In this document: positions 53,970 through 63,155 of the stretch, one piece after another | How the letters are laid out: each line of letters opens with the position of its first letter | How positions within the stretch are numbered: position 1 is the first letter of the stretch | Assembly (NCBI GenBank): GCA_947457395.1 | Contig: CANGVA010000012.1 | Coordinates: 22,767-86,766 of the forward strand | Source: Bacteroidota bacterium | Lineage (GTDB): Bacteria > Bacteroidota > Bacteroidia > UKL13-3 | Direction of reading: 5' to 3' | Length of the DNA stretch: 64,000 nt | Notes under the pieces: generated by a model | What the model saw: the letters and a program-made list of their open reading frames with translations, nothing else | Told to the model about the DNA's origin: nothing | The model's database searches: none | Translations under genes and position numbers: made by a program

Positions 53970-55505
53970 CTATTTAATGTAGATGTGAATCCAAGATTTT
54001 GAATCAATTTCTGTTCTTGCTTTCCTCAACATACGCAAAGCTTCTCTTTTATCAGGTGTACTACTGACACAAACACGAAGCATTTTTGAGTTTGGATTGC
54101 TTCTGAAAATTGCAGCTTCGTAACCTTTAGAACGTATATTATCTCTGAAACTAAATGCATATTTTTGAGCAGTGTATGCACCAACAACTACATTATATTT
54201 TTCAAGGGGAGCACTAATATCATTAATACTATTCAGACCTGCACCGGTATTGTTTGAGCCGGACGTTGCGTTTGATGTTTCATTCGTCTTTTCATCGGTC
54301 TTGCTTTGAATTGACTTGTCATCATTTTTCTGAGCTACAGGATTCTGTTTAACTTGCGTTCCCGTTTCACTTTTCTTAGCCTCATCCTTTGAAGCAACTG
54401 ATGATTCAACCCTAACAGGTGTAACCATCGCAGGCACTGTAGGAGTTGTAGCTCTAGACTTTGATGGGTTATCCTTACTTTCTTCGCGTTTTGCAGATGT
54501 ATTTGATTGAGAAGGGGACTGCTGTGATTGAGGAATTACCGGCATATTAATCAGCTTATCCAATATTTGCTGGTTTTGCTGCTTGAGAAACTCCATTTCT
54601 TTGCTTAATGTATCAAATTTACCCTTCATGGAGTTTAAGTCTTTGCTAAGCGAATCAATTCCTTTCTGCAATTTGTTTATTTCTTCTTTCTGAGCTAGAT
54701 TTTGCTCTTGTAAGGCCTGATTTATAGAAATAAGTTTACTAACACTGTCTTTACTATAAACAACATAGTTTCCTTCTTCATCAATAGGCTGACCATTACG
54801 TTTTTCGATATCAGGAATATAAATTCTATTTTTAAGTATTACGTTGTTCCACTCGATATGCTGCCTTTGTGCTTTTGCAGCGATTTTATAATTAACACCA
54901 ACACCTGTTAGTAGAAATGCATCGTATTTAAGATCACTCCAAATACCGTCAAGGTAATAAGTCTGAGTGAAATTATAATGGCAAGTAACAAGAAAGTCTA
55001 ATTGTGGATTGATATAATGCCTGATGGCTAAACCTGCATATGATGAATAAAAATTGAAATTGTAGGATTTATTATTATCAACGTTTCTATAAGCCATTAC
55101 ATCGGACTGAACCCTTCCTGCTCCGGCAACCAAAAATGGATTTGTTTGTTTAAGGAATGGACGTAGACCAAGAAACCTATCTAAATTTAATTGCGCATTT
55201 AATGAATAATAAAAGAACCCATTATCGAATGATCTATAATTAACTACAGCATCAGGAGCAATAAAATTAAAACTAGCTTGCTGACGGCCAGTGAATGAAC
55301 CTGAATATAATAATCCCTGAACAGAGATATCTTTTGTTACGCTATATCGAATACCAATGCCTCCGAATGTGGATATGCTGGAGGGAATTGAAGCAAACGT
55401 GATAGGAATTCCACCACTTAAATCTACACTAAATCTAGTGTTTTGACCTAATGAGGCGGTAACAAAAAAAAGACAAAAGTACAAGGTACTAAGTGCGTGC
55501 TTCAT
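53970..55505 (-). CDS. Outer-membrane barrel protein with coiled coil and C-terminal SPOR domain
   Basis: A 511-residue protein. The signal peptide ends near SLGQ; a barrel-like domain (about 22-215) is followed by a helical coiled coil (about 255-315; ALQEQNLAQKEEINKLQKGI), a low-complexity linker rich in Ser/Thr/Lys/Gln (about 325-425), and a SPOR-like domain at the end (KYNVVVGAYTAQKYAFSF). SPOR domains bind denuded glycan strands at division sites, so this may link outer membrane and septal peptidoglycan. Start at 55505 preserves the signal peptide; the longer reading does not. Confidence 0.75.
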   Translation of the reverse strand: MKHALSTLYFCLFFVTASLGQNTRFSVDLSGGIPITFASIPSSISTFGGIGIRYSVTKDISVQGLLYSGSFTGRQQASFNFIAPDAVVNYRSFDNGFFYYSLNAQLNLDRFLGLRPFLKQTNPFLVAGAGRVQSDVMAYRNVDNNKSYNFNFYSSYAGLAIRHYINPQLDFLVTCHYNFTQTYYLDGIWSDLKYDAFLLTGVGVNYKIAAKAQRQHIEWNNVILKNRIYIPDIEKRNGQPIDEEGNYVVYSKDSVSKLISINQALQEQNLAQKEEINKLQKGIDSLSKDLNSMKGKFDTLSKEMEFLKQQNQQILDKLINMPVIPQSQQSPSQSNTSAKREESKDNPSKSRATTPTVPAMVTPVRVESSVASKDEAKKSETGTQVKQNPVAQKNDDKSIQSKTDEKTNETSNATSGSNNTGAGLNSINDISAPLEKYNVVVGAYTAQKYAFSFRDNIRSKGYEAAIFRSNPNSKMLRVCVSSTPDKREALRMLRKARTEIDSKSWIHIYIK

Positions 55506-55670
55506 CTTTATTTTAAGTGGCGTATATTGTGAGTTAATTTTAGCAATGTTACGCATTTTATTTGTAATCACAATATCACTTATTCGCAAAAGTATTGATT
55601 TTACTATATTTATGGTGATTTTTAATGCTAAAATACAAATTATTTAACTGATATACAGAATATTAAATAC

Positions 55671-56150
55671 ATGAAAAATGTCAATTACCATCTGATTGTT
55701 GATAATATCAGAAGTGCCCAGAATATTGGAGCAATCTTTAGAACGGCTGATGCGTTTGGCTGTGAAGGCATCATTTTAACGGGTATTTCTGCTACCCCTC
55801 CTAATAAGGAAATATTAAAAACGGCTTTGGGCGCCACTGCCTCGGTAAAGTGGGAATATCATAGCACAACGGAAGAGGCCATTGAGTATCTAAAGAGCAA
55901 TGGTTACAAGATTGTTGCTGTAGAGCAGTCAGATAAAGCTACGCTCATCCAAAACTATGATTTTCATAAAAATGAGAAGCAAGCTTTTATTTTGGGTAAT
56001 GAAGTGGAGGGCATCTCGCAACAAATACTCAATCTTTGTGATGAGATTATAGAAATTCCTCAGGTTGGAATAAAAAAATCCATTAACGTGGCAGTGGCAG
56101 CAGGTATTATCATGTGGAGCTGCCATAAAATAAACCTATCCGGTGCATAA
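55671..56150 (+). CDS. TrmH/SpoU family RNA 2'-O-methyltransferase
   Basis: A 159-residue SPOUT methyltransferase. The three family motifs are visible: DNIRSAQNIGAIFRTADAFG (motif 1), AFILGNEVEGISQQIL (motif 2) and IPQVGIKKSINVAVAAGIIM (motif 3), the trefoil-knot SAM site. It lacks an N-terminal RNA-binding extension, similar to TrmL/TrmH-like small forms. Target could be a tRNA wobble or loop ribose; not determinable. Stands alone between minus-strand genes. Confidence 0.88.
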   Translation: MKNVNYHLIVDNIRSAQNIGAIFRTADAFGCEGIILTGISATPPNKEILKTALGATASVKWEYHSTTEEAIEYLKSNGYKIVAVEQSDKATLIQNYDFHKNEKQAFILGNEVEGISQQILNLCDEIIEIPQVGIKKSINVAVAAGIIMWSCHKINLSGA

Positions 56151-56190
56151 ATATGAATATTCCCTGGCACAAAGCAATATGCCGACTGCC

Positions 56191-57792
56191 CTACTCTTCA
56201 ATACATAATCTTATGGCAGGCTGCCATAAATAAGGCATCGCTAAGAACATTTCAATCATGTTTAATTGTGCGTGAAGCTGTAAACCAATAAAACTCTCCT
56301 TTCTTTCGGCCAAAGCACCATCAGGTAGCAAGGTTTGACGTAATTTTAGGATTTTATCCGTTTCATCAGAAAGCCTCTGCTTCCTTAGCTGATTCATTTT
56401 CTTCGTTAACTCCTGCAGGTATTTTGTTTGGGTGCTTTTCCATTGTATTAATTCAGATCCTAAACCTGCATCGGCTGCTTTAACCTGGTCTATTAATAGC
56501 TGCATTTGATGGGTAAGTTCATCTGCAATGGGTTTGATACCTGGATTGGATGAACGGATTTGAATGAAGTGCTCCGTAAGCATTGTTTCTGGCTGAAGCA
56601 AATCTTTAACCGTTAAGCCCAGTTTTGATAATTTACCTGTTAACGCTTTACCTGCCATGATGTATGATTCTCTCAGATGAAGCACCGGCATGGGAATCTG
56701 ATTATAATCAAAAATGGTTTTGAGTTGAAGCCAGTAAGATAACTCACCAGGGCCTCCCACATAGGCTAAATTTGGCAGAATACATTCCTGAAAAAGGGGT
56801 CGCAAAACCACATTCGGACTAAAACGTTCAGGAAATTCATCCACTTCTTTTATCAGTTCCTCACTGCTCAAAAACTTATACTGCTCGCCAATTTCATAGC
56901 GGTTATTTTCAAACCTAATACGTTTTCTTCCTGTCTCTGTTATATAAAATAAGTTGATCTGCCTGCCATTTACCTGTGGTTTGTACTTCTGTTTAATAGC
57001 CTGATTGGTTTCCTGTAGCAAAGCATGATTTCTCTGCTCTGTCAGATCCATTTTTACATGTGTTGAAAATTGTTGCTTGAAGGCTTTATTATCAGGCTCA
57101 ATTATTACTAGGCCGTAATCCTTGTATGAATCATGAATAAACTTTAATGTGGCTTGTGCCAGGTTTTCTGAAGTTAGGTATGAGTGTGTGCATTGCTCCA
57201 AAAACTGTTTCTGATTTTCATTACCGGCAAACGCTATTAATTCCTGCAAAACCGACTCTATGCCATTTAAACCAACCCTGCCTACCGGCATTTCTCCGCT
57301 ATTTGTGTTCCAGGTAAAGCGCCTGCCAAATAAATTAATGTGATTTACCTCTTCAAAGTCATGATCTTCTGAAGCCATCCAAAATACAGGTACAAAATGA
57401 TAATCAGGGTATGCTTGTTTGAGTTGGGCAGCTAGCTTGATTGCTGACTGAATTTTGAAATGAACATACATGGGTCCACCCAACAAACAGAGCTGATGAC
57501 CTGTTGTTATCGTAAACGTATTGTTATTTTTTAGCTGCCTAATATTTTGCTTTACTACTGAGGAATCATCCAGCATTACGCCAAAGCGCTCATACGTTTT
57601 AAGCAACTCTTCGGTTAGTATCCTTCTCTTATCTGCTGAAAAATGTGATTTGATTTTAATAGCATCTGCATAAGCATCAATAACTGGTGGGTGCACGTAA
57701 AACGGCCTGAGAAAAGGATCTCCTTCCAGATAATCGCAAACCATTTCAGGAAACTGATTGCTTGCTCTTATGCCAATTTCTTCAATTTTCAA
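56191..57792 (-). CDS. bshC: Bacillithiol synthase (cysteine-adding enzyme)
   Basis: A 533-residue BshC, which adds cysteine to glucosaminyl-malate to finish bacillithiol, the low-molecular-weight thiol of Firmicutes and many Bacteroidota. Marks: TITTGHQLCLLGGPMYVHFK (nucleotide-binding core), PVFWMASEDHDFEEVNH, and YVGGPGELSYWLQLK. Length fits. It is the last gene of ftsY-rimO-bshC, 12 nt downstream of rimO. BshA and BshB are not in this window. Confidence 0.94.
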   Translation of the reverse strand: MKIEEIGIRASNQFPEMVCDYLEGDPFLRPFYVHPPVIDAYADAIKIKSHFSADKRRILTEELLKTYERFGVMLDDSSVVKQNIRQLKNNNTFTITTGHQLCLLGGPMYVHFKIQSAIKLAAQLKQAYPDYHFVPVFWMASEDHDFEEVNHINLFGRRFTWNTNSGEMPVGRVGLNGIESVLQELIAFAGNENQKQFLEQCTHSYLTSENLAQATLKFIHDSYKDYGLVIIEPDNKAFKQQFSTHVKMDLTEQRNHALLQETNQAIKQKYKPQVNGRQINLFYITETGRKRIRFENNRYEIGEQYKFLSSEELIKEVDEFPERFSPNVVLRPLFQECILPNLAYVGGPGELSYWLQLKTIFDYNQIPMPVLHLRESYIMAGKALTGKLSKLGLTVKDLLQPETMLTEHFIQIRSSNPGIKPIADELTHQMQLLIDQVKAADAGLGSELIQWKSTQTKYLQELTKKMNQLRKQRLSDETDKILKLRQTLLPDGALAERKESFIGLQLHAQLNMIEMFLAMPYLWQPAIRLCIEE

Positions 57793-57804
57793 TCGTATAT
57801 TGGT

Positions 57805-59115
57805 TTAGGAAACTACCTCACCAAATAAATCAAAATCTTCGGCTGTAGTAATTTTAACTTGGGCAAAATCGCCTATGCGGGCATAGTTATCTTTGGCACT
57901 TACCAGCACCTCATTATCTACCTCAGGCGAATCAAACTCGGTTCTGCCTACAAAAAAGCCATTCTCTTTTCTATCAAAAAGTACCTTAAAGGTTTTACCT
58001 ACCTTACTTTTATTAATCTGATTGGAAATACCCTGCTGCAAATCCATTACCATAGCTGCTCTTTCTTCTTTCACTTCCTGGGGTATGCTGTCTGCCAGTG
58101 TTCCGGCATGGGTTCCTTCCTCATGTGAGTATGTAAAAATGCCCAAGCGATCAAACTTATTCCGCTCAACAAACTTTAGCATATCTTCAAAATCCTGTTC
58201 GGTTTCTCCCGGATGACCGGCTATCAGGGTTGTTCTAATGGCAATTCCCGGAACTTTTTCACGTATGCTATCAACCACCTCCTGTGTTCTTTTTGCAGTT
58301 ATGCCACGCCTCATAATCTTTAACATATTATCACTGGCATGCTGCAGCGGAATATCAATATACTTACAAATATTATCTCGTTCTCTGATTACATCCAGTG
58401 CCTCCATTGGAAATTGAGACGGGTAGGCATAATGCAACCTAATCCAGTCTGCACCTTCTATATCTGAAATACGCTTGAGTAAATCAGCTAGTTTGCGTTC
58501 TCCGTAAAGATCAATACCATAATAGGTGCTATCCTGTGCAATGAGCAGAATTTCCTTGGTGCCACGCTTAACCAAACCTTTCACTTCCTGCTCAATCTGC
58601 TCAAAAGATTTGGAAACATGTTTTCCACGCATAATGGGAATGGCACAAAAAGAACATGGCCTGTCACAACCTTCAGAAATCTTTAGGTAAGCGTAATGGG
58701 ATGGGGTTGTAACCAACCTCTCTCCTACCAATTCATGCTTATAATCGGCACCCAGTGTTTTTAACAACTGCGGCAAATGCAGGGTGCCAAAATATTCATC
58801 CACATCGGGTATTTCCTTCTCCAAATCGGGCTTGTAGCGTTGCGACAAACAGCCGGTAACATACAATTTATCTATTTTACCCTCCTGCTTTGCTTCGGCA
58901 AAACGCAAAATGGTGTCGATACTTTCCTGCTTTGCATTATCAATAAACCCACAGGTATTGATGATGATTACATTGGCATCATCCTTGGCCGATTCATGCT
59001 CTACATTAAAATCATTGGCCTTGAGCTGACTGTATAAAACCTCACTATCTACTATATTTTTAGAGCAGCCCAGCGTGATGATATTTACTTTATCCTGTTT
59101 ACGTTTGGTTTTCAT
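57805..59115 (-). CDS. rimO: Ribosomal protein uS12 methylthiotransferase
   Basis: A 436-residue radical SAM enzyme that methylthiolates an aspartate of ribosomal protein S12. The N-terminal UPF0004 domain holds three cluster cysteines (TLGCSKN, NTCGFID, TGCLSQRY); the radical SAM site is GCDRPCSFCAIP (C-x3-C-x2-C); a TRAM domain ends the protein. CGFIDNAKQES and the size distinguish RimO from MiaB. Its start overlaps the ftsY stop by 4 nt (ATGA). Confidence 0.95.
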   Translation of the reverse strand: MKTKRKQDKVNIITLGCSKNIVDSEVLYSQLKANDFNVEHESAKDDANVIIINTCGFIDNAKQESIDTILRFAEAKQEGKIDKLYVTGCLSQRYKPDLEKEIPDVDEYFGTLHLPQLLKTLGADYKHELVGERLVTTPSHYAYLKISEGCDRPCSFCAIPIMRGKHVSKSFEQIEQEVKGLVKRGTKEILLIAQDSTYYGIDLYGERKLADLLKRISDIEGADWIRLHYAYPSQFPMEALDVIRERDNICKYIDIPLQHASDNMLKIMRRGITAKRTQEVVDSIREKVPGIAIRTTLIAGHPGETEQDFEDMLKFVERNKFDRLGIFTYSHEEGTHAGTLADSIPQEVKEERAAMVMDLQQGISNQINKSKVGKTFKVLFDRKENGFFVGRTEFDSPEVDNEVLVSAKDNYARIGDFAQVKITTAEDFDLFGEVVS

Positions 59116-60071
59116 GCCTCGGTTTTAAATAAGGAATCTACAAATTCATGTTTATCAAATAGCTGCAAATCATCTATTCCTTCGCCTACGCCAATATATT
59201 TTACCGGCACCTTAAACTGATCGGCTACACCAATTACAACGCCACCTTTGGCTGTTCCATCTAATTTTGTTAGGGCAAGTGCTGTAACCTCTGTTGCAGC
59301 AGTAAATTGCCTGGCCTGCTCAAATGCATTTTGCCCGGTTGAAGCATCCAAAACCAGCAATACTTCATGCGGAGCATCCGGAATAACCTTACCCATCACG
59401 CGTTTTATTTTGCTCAGCTCATTCATCAGGTTTACTTTGTTGTGCAGCCTGCCTGCGGTGTCAATAATAATCACATCGGCTCCTTGTTCCATGCCTGCTT
59501 TAACGGAATCAAATGCAACAGCTGCAGGATCGGTATTCATGCCGTGCTCAACCACCATCACGTCATTCCTTTGTCCCCATATTTTTAGCTGCTCCACAGC
59601 GGCAGCCCTAAAAGTATCTGCTGCACCGAGTACCACCTTTTTGCCTGCTTTTTTAAACTGATTGGCCAGTTTGCCTATGGTGGTGGTTTTACCAACACCG
59701 TTTACGCCTACTACCATCATTACATATGGCTTGGCTATAGGAGCGGCATCAAAACTGTTTTGTAAACCGGTATGGTTTTCATCAAGCAAAGCTGAAATCT
59801 CTTCTTTTAGCAATGCAGTTAATTCTGTACTGTTAATGTATTTATCTCGGGCAACACGCTTTTGCAGCCTGTCAATTATTTTCAGGGTGGTTTCAACGCC
59901 CACATCGGATGTAACCAAAATTTCTTCGAGCTCATCCAGGAAAGCGTCATCAACGGCAGATTTACCAACAAGAGCCTTGCTAATCTTTGACAATAGACCG
60001 GTTTTGGTTTTCTCTAAACCCTGATCCAGTTTTTCCTTTTTTTCTTTGCTAAAAAAGCTGAAAATTCCCAT
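59112..60071 (-). CDS. ftsY: Signal recognition particle receptor FtsY
   Basis: A 319-residue SRP GTPase receptor that brings translating ribosomes to the inner membrane. The N domain is helical (about 15-95); the G domain has GVNGVGKTTTIGKLA (P-loop), DTFRAAAVEQL, DTAGRLHNKVNLM and TKLDGTAKGG. It begins at ATG 60071; the longer reading (to 60101) starts inside the upstream terminator hairpin. The acidic A domain is very short (MGIFSFFSKEKKEK), as in many Bacteroidota. Confidence 0.96.
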   Translation of the reverse strand: MGIFSFFSKEKKEKLDQGLEKTKTGLLSKISKALVGKSAVDDAFLDELEEILVTSDVGVETTLKIIDRLQKRVARDKYINSTELTALLKEEISALLDENHTGLQNSFDAAPIAKPYVMMVVGVNGVGKTTTIGKLANQFKKAGKKVVLGAADTFRAAAVEQLKIWGQRNDVMVVEHGMNTDPAAVAFDSVKAGMEQGADVIIIDTAGRLHNKVNLMNELSKIKRVMGKVIPDAPHEVLLVLDASTGQNAFEQARQFTAATEVTALALTKLDGTAKGGVVIGVADQFKVPVKYIGVGEGIDDLQLFDKHEFVDSLFKTEA

Positions 60072-60091
60072 GTGGTTAATGCTATGTAAAC

Positions 60092-60121
60092 AAAAAAGCA
60101 TCCCGCAAAGGCGGAATGCTT
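60092..60121 (-). terminator. Terminator between DUF4295 and ftsY
   Basis: On the minus strand an 11-bp stem (AAGCATTCCGC with GCGGGATGCTT, one wobble) around CTTT is followed by six T's. It would end the ribosomal-protein transcript ahead of ftsY, 23 nt after the DUF4295 stop. Confidence 0.75.
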
Positions 60122-60144
60122 CTAAATTCGGTTACTGAATGAAA

Positions 60145-60294
60145 TTAGCCTTTGAAAAATGATTTAACATTATCATTCGCTATGATTTCAGCTTTGAATG
60201 AGTAAGAACCTTTTTTGTTCTTAACTGCACGGTACACTTTGGCAAATTCCTTGCCTGTGCCGGTTTTAAGTGTTGCAACTACCTTCTTAGCCAT
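60145..60294 (-). CDS. DUF4295 family small basic protein
   Basis: A 49-residue protein (MAKKVVATLKTGTGKEFAKV..., ending NVKSFFKG). It belongs to DUF4295, a short lysine-rich family of Bacteroidota usually placed directly behind rpmG. Its size, charge and location among ribosomal-protein genes suggest a ribosome-associated part, but this has not been seen from sequence alone. The start is 7 nt after the rpmG stop; a terminator follows. Confidence 0.85.
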   Translation of the reverse strand: MAKKVVATLKTGTGKEFAKVYRAVKNKKGSYSFKAEIIANDNVKSFFKG

Positions 60295-60301
60295 GTTTTA
60301 A

Positions 60302-60484
60302 TTATTTAATTTCTTTATGAACGGTTACCTTCTTCATGATTGGGTTGTATTTTTTCAACTCCAAACGCTCGGTGGTATTTTTCTTGTTTTTGGTGGTTAT
60401 ATAGCGCGATGTGCCCGGAAGACCAGAGTCTTTGTGCTCGGTGCACTCCATAATAACCTGTATTCTATTGCCTTTTCTTGCCAT
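60302..60484 (-). CDS. rpmG: 50S ribosomal protein L33
   Basis: A 60-residue L33: [20 protein letters not shown], then [20 protein letters not shown] and the [15 protein letters not shown] tail. It is the zinc-free form, without the paired C-x-x-C motifs (only one Cys). Second gene in rpmB-rpmG-DUF4295, 21 nt after rpmB. Confidence 0.96.
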   Translation of the reverse strand: MARKGNRIQVIMECTEHKDSGLPGTSRYITTKNKKNTTERLELKKYNPIMKKVTVHKEIK

Positions 60485-60505
60485 TGTTACGGTCTCCTAT
60501 ATAAA

Positions 60506-60736
60506 TTAAATGGTACCATGTTTTGCCCACTCTCTTAAAGCGGCAGTGATACCCATTTTGTTAATGGTTTTAATTGCTTTGGTAGATACACGCAGTGTAA
60601 TCCACTTATTTTCTTCAGGTATGAAGAATTTTTTATCCTGTAAGTTAGGATAGAAACGTCTTTTGGTTTTACGGTTGGAGTGCGATACGTTGTTTCCTAC
60701 CATCGCACGTTTTCCGGTTAAATCACAAACTCTCAT
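60506..60736 (-). CDS. rpmB: 50S ribosomal protein L28
   Basis: A 76-residue L28 with [33 protein letters not shown] and the C-terminal [14 protein letters not shown] start at ATG 60736, which gives the normal family length; the frame is open for 26 more codons upstream across the promoter. It leads a short ribosomal operon. Confidence 0.96.
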   Translation of the reverse strand: MRVCDLTGKRAMVGNNVSHSNRKTKRRFYPNLQDKKFFIPEENKWITLRVSTKAIKTINKMGITAALREWAKHGTI

Positions 60737-60761
60737 GGCTTTAATTTTGTAAAAAGGACTG

Positions 60762-60792
60762 CAAATATGGGCTAATTTATTTAAATTACAAA
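60762..60792 (-). promoter_or_regulatory. Promoter of rpmB-rpmG-DUF4295
   Basis: On the minus strand TTTG (60789-60792), 19-nt spacer, CATATTTG (60762-60769), one mismatch to TAnnTTTG. It lies 25 nt before the rpmB start, giving a short leader. Confidence 0.65.
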
Positions 60793-60873
60793 TCCTTTCA
60801 CCAAAAAAATCCACTTAACAATTCTCAAAATGTAATTTGCCACCTAAATGTATTATCCTATTTTCGCTTCAGT

Positions 60874-61695
60874 TTGAAAAAAGAAGCATTTTTATTTGCC
60901 ATTTGTGTGGTATTAAGCTCATCTTCTTTGGCTCAACCATTTCGTTTCGAGTCAGAAGAACACAGAATTTATTATCACGAAATGGGTAAGAGAACTGCAA
61001 AACAAACTTGGTGGTTCTTCGAACACCGCTTAGGTAATAATCTGCCTCAATATACTTATTTCAGAGTATTTTTTGAACAAAAGAATGTTTGGCTTAAGGA
61101 CATTGAAAAAATCAGCGAGGACCGATTTCAAGGCATAGTCGATACAGAGCTTCCTCATGATAGTTCTTTCAAAAAAGGATGCAAATTTGAATTTATAGCA
61201 AGAGAAATTGATGATTGGTTAATGGTTGACGATTATAATTTGGTTGGAGGTTTTACAGTACGTATTTTACCTTTTGCACTACGAAAGTCATACATGAATA
61301 AGGGGGAATATAGAATTATCGGTGCTGCTATAAACAATGACTTCATTGAACTAAGTCGCATTATTCCGTCTGAAAAGGAGGAAATGTCTTACACATTGGA
61401 TGAATTATTTTTAACTGGAGAACAGGGGTTTAAGGACTCCCTTGCCAAGAACTTAAAATACACCAACTATGCAATTGATTTGGGTATTGAAGGTTGGATT
61501 CATGTTGTTTTGGAGATAGATAAGAATAGCGTTATGCAAAAATTAACTATCATGAGAGGGATCGGGGGAGGTTTGAATGATAGCGTAAAGGAACTTATGT
61601 GGCAGTTAAAAGATTATTGGATATCACCGAAACTGGATGGGCATACACCCCAAGTTATTTCACTACATTTACCAATCAAATTTGCAATAAGATAA
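60874..61695 (+). CDS. Secreted protein with TonB-C-like C-terminal domain
   Basis: A 273-residue protein with a signal peptide (KKEAFLFAICVVLSSSSLA) and a last domain (about 190-273) that reads like TonB C-terminal or energy-transducer repeats: IEGWIHVVLEIDKNSVMQKL, a glycine-rich turn (RGIGGGLNDS), then W-x-L-x-DYWISPKLDG. The middle is unfamiliar. The start is TTG at 60874; no ATG precedes the signal peptide. Upstream, TATTTTCG resembles a -7 box and the spacing again makes a short leader. Role unknown, possibly envelope energy coupling. Confidence 0.6.
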   Translation: MKKEAFLFAICVVLSSSSLAQPFRFESEEHRIYYHEMGKRTAKQTWWFFEHRLGNNLPQYTYFRVFFEQKNVWLKDIEKISEDRFQGIVDTELPHDSSFKKGCKFEFIAREIDDWLMVDDYNLVGGFTVRILPFALRKSYMNKGEYRIIGAAINNDFIELSRIIPSEKEEMSYTLDELFLTGEQGFKDSLAKNLKYTNYAIDLGIEGWIHVVLEIDKNSVMQKLTIMRGIGGGLNDSVKELMWQLKDYWISPKLDGHTPQVISLHLPIKFAIR

Positions 61696-61706
61696 ATAAC
61701 TTTACT

Positions 61707-62486
61707 ATGAAATACGAATTTATTCTGGTTGATTATGCTTTTACTGAGCACATTGCCTTAATTAGGCTTAACCGCCCCAAAGAACTGAACGCCTTAAATC
61801 TGCAATTGATGCAGGAGCTAAAACATGCCCTGGCTGAAATGGACCAGCAAGAGGATATTAGGTGCATTATAATTACCGGAAACGATAAAGCTTTTGCAGC
61901 GGGTGCCGATATAAAACAAATGGAAAGCCGAACCGCTATTGATATGCTTATTGTGGACCAATTTGAAACCTGGGACCAAATACGCAAAACAAAAAAACCG
62001 GTTATTGCGGCCGTTTCTGGCTTTGCTTTGGGTGGTGGTTGCGAATTGGCCATGACCTGTGATATGATTGTGGCCAGTGAAACAGCAAAATTTGGCCAGC
62101 CCGAAATTAAAATTGGTATTATGCCCGGTGCAGGTGGCACCCAGCGTTTAACCAAAGCCATTGGCAAGGCCAGAGCCATGGAAATGGTATTAACAGGCAA
62201 ATTTATAACGGCAGATGAGGCCCATAAAGCAGGATTAATTAACCGCGTGGTGCCTGAAGAAGTGTATTTGGATGAAGCCTTAAAATTAGCAAAAGAAATA
62301 GCCCAACTCTCTCCTGTTGCGGTTAGATTAGCCAAAGAAAGTGTATTAAAAGCCTTTGAAACCGGACTACAGGAAGGCCTATACTTTGAACGCAAAAACT
62401 TTTACATGTGCTTTGCCAGCGAAGACCAAAAAGAGGGCATGAACGCTTTTGTAGAGAAACGCAAGCCTGATTTTAAAGGCAGATAA
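61707..62486 (+). CDS. Enoyl-CoA hydratase/isomerase family protein
   Basis: A 259-residue crotonase-fold enzyme. The oxyanion-hole segments are NDKAFAAGADIKQM and ALGGGCELAMTCDMIVA, and the catalytic pair of glutamates is in GCELAM and FGQPEIKIGIMPGAGGTQRL. This is the arrangement of classical short-chain enoyl-CoA hydratases used in fatty-acid and amino-acid oxidation. I start at ATG 61707; the longer frame overlaps the previous gene. TAACTTTA just upstream is a near -7 match. Substrate chain length cannot be told. Confidence 0.93.
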   Translation: MKYEFILVDYAFTEHIALIRLNRPKELNALNLQLMQELKHALAEMDQQEDIRCIIITGNDKAFAAGADIKQMESRTAIDMLIVDQFETWDQIRKTKKPVIAAVSGFALGGGCELAMTCDMIVASETAKFGQPEIKIGIMPGAGGTQRLTKAIGKARAMEMVLTGKFITADEAHKAGLINRVVPEEVYLDEALKLAKEIAQLSPVAVRLAKESVLKAFETGLQEGLYFERKNFYMCFASEDQKEGMNAFVEKRKPDFKGR

Positions 62487-62491
62487 GCTAG

Positions 62492-62525
62492 AAAAAACAC
62501 CGCCTCAAATGAAGCGGTGTTTTTT
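62492..62525 (+). terminator. Intrinsic terminator of the enoyl-CoA hydratase gene
   Basis: A 12-bp stem (AAAAAACACCGC and its complement) starting 5 nt after the stop codon, ending in T's on both sides. Confidence 0.9.
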
Positions 62526-62654
62526 AATTTTAAAAATCGTTAACCGGTAAAAGGTTTATTTTATTAAATATATAATAGCATTGCCAATCTTTAGCTTCCA
62601 GCAAGCCTGGCAAAGCTTTGAAAAAGTAGGTTAACCCATCCTTCGCACTTTATT

Positions 62655-62703
62655 GTCGCGGACAGCCAGCCCCAAAACTTCGGGGTACCGTCCGTGACTT
62701 TTT
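62655..62703 (+). other. Orphan hairpin with T tract (terminator-like)
   Basis: GTCGCGGAC pairs with GTCCGTGAC (one wobble), and inside it CCCC pairs with GGGG around AAAACTTC; five T's follow on the plus strand. The preceding gene already has a terminator at 62492, so no visible gene uses it. It could end a small RNA, or be a REP-like element. Confidence 0.55.
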
Positions 62704-62918
62704 ATCATTTGTGCAGACCTATTCCAACAGTTGAATGCTAAGATAAAACACAACATTTTTTCAATAAACTAATATTAAGCTTATTATTTCTCTTACCTCG
62801 ATTGTTGTTGAATATACGTGAGAAATAGTATACTTCTTAAAGTCATAAAAACACAAAACCAAACTGCTAAAATGCAGAGCAGTATAACCCCCAAAAAATA
62901 TAGAATGAGGTTTTATAA

Positions 62919-62998
62919 TCTTCAAATCATCTAATTATTCAATCATTTAATCTTTCAATCTTCTAATCTTCTAATCTTCTAATCTTCTAATCTTCTAA
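62919..62998. repeat. Octanucleotide tandem repeat
   Basis: Ten 8-bp units: five diverged copies (TCTTCAAA, TCATCTAA, TTATTCAA, TCATTTAA, TCTTTCAA) and then five perfect TCTTCTAA (62959-62998). It lies in a gene-free stretch of about 670 bp (62487-63155) that otherwise holds only the terminator and the orphan hairpin. The unit length is not a multiple of three and no frame crosses it. Confidence 0.9.
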
Positions 62999-63155
62999 TA
63001 CCTAACCCGCAATACCAAACCCATAATAAAAAACACCTCTACCACAACTCTTGTACTTACAAATTATTACTTTTTTTGGTTGTTATTCGTTAAAGGAATA
63101 TTCCTTGGAATTACCGAATTGTTGGCTAAACTTTGAGAATACATGAATCCCGAAT

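Noticed and set aside
61733..62395. Open frame of 220 codons on the minus strand
   Set aside because: It lies wholly antisense to a clear enoyl-CoA hydratase gene, shows low-complexity Ser/Ala/Ile composition and no family features.
62919..62998. CRISPR-like array
   Set aside because: Units are 8 bp with no spacers between them; it is a simple tandem repeat, and no cas genes are present.
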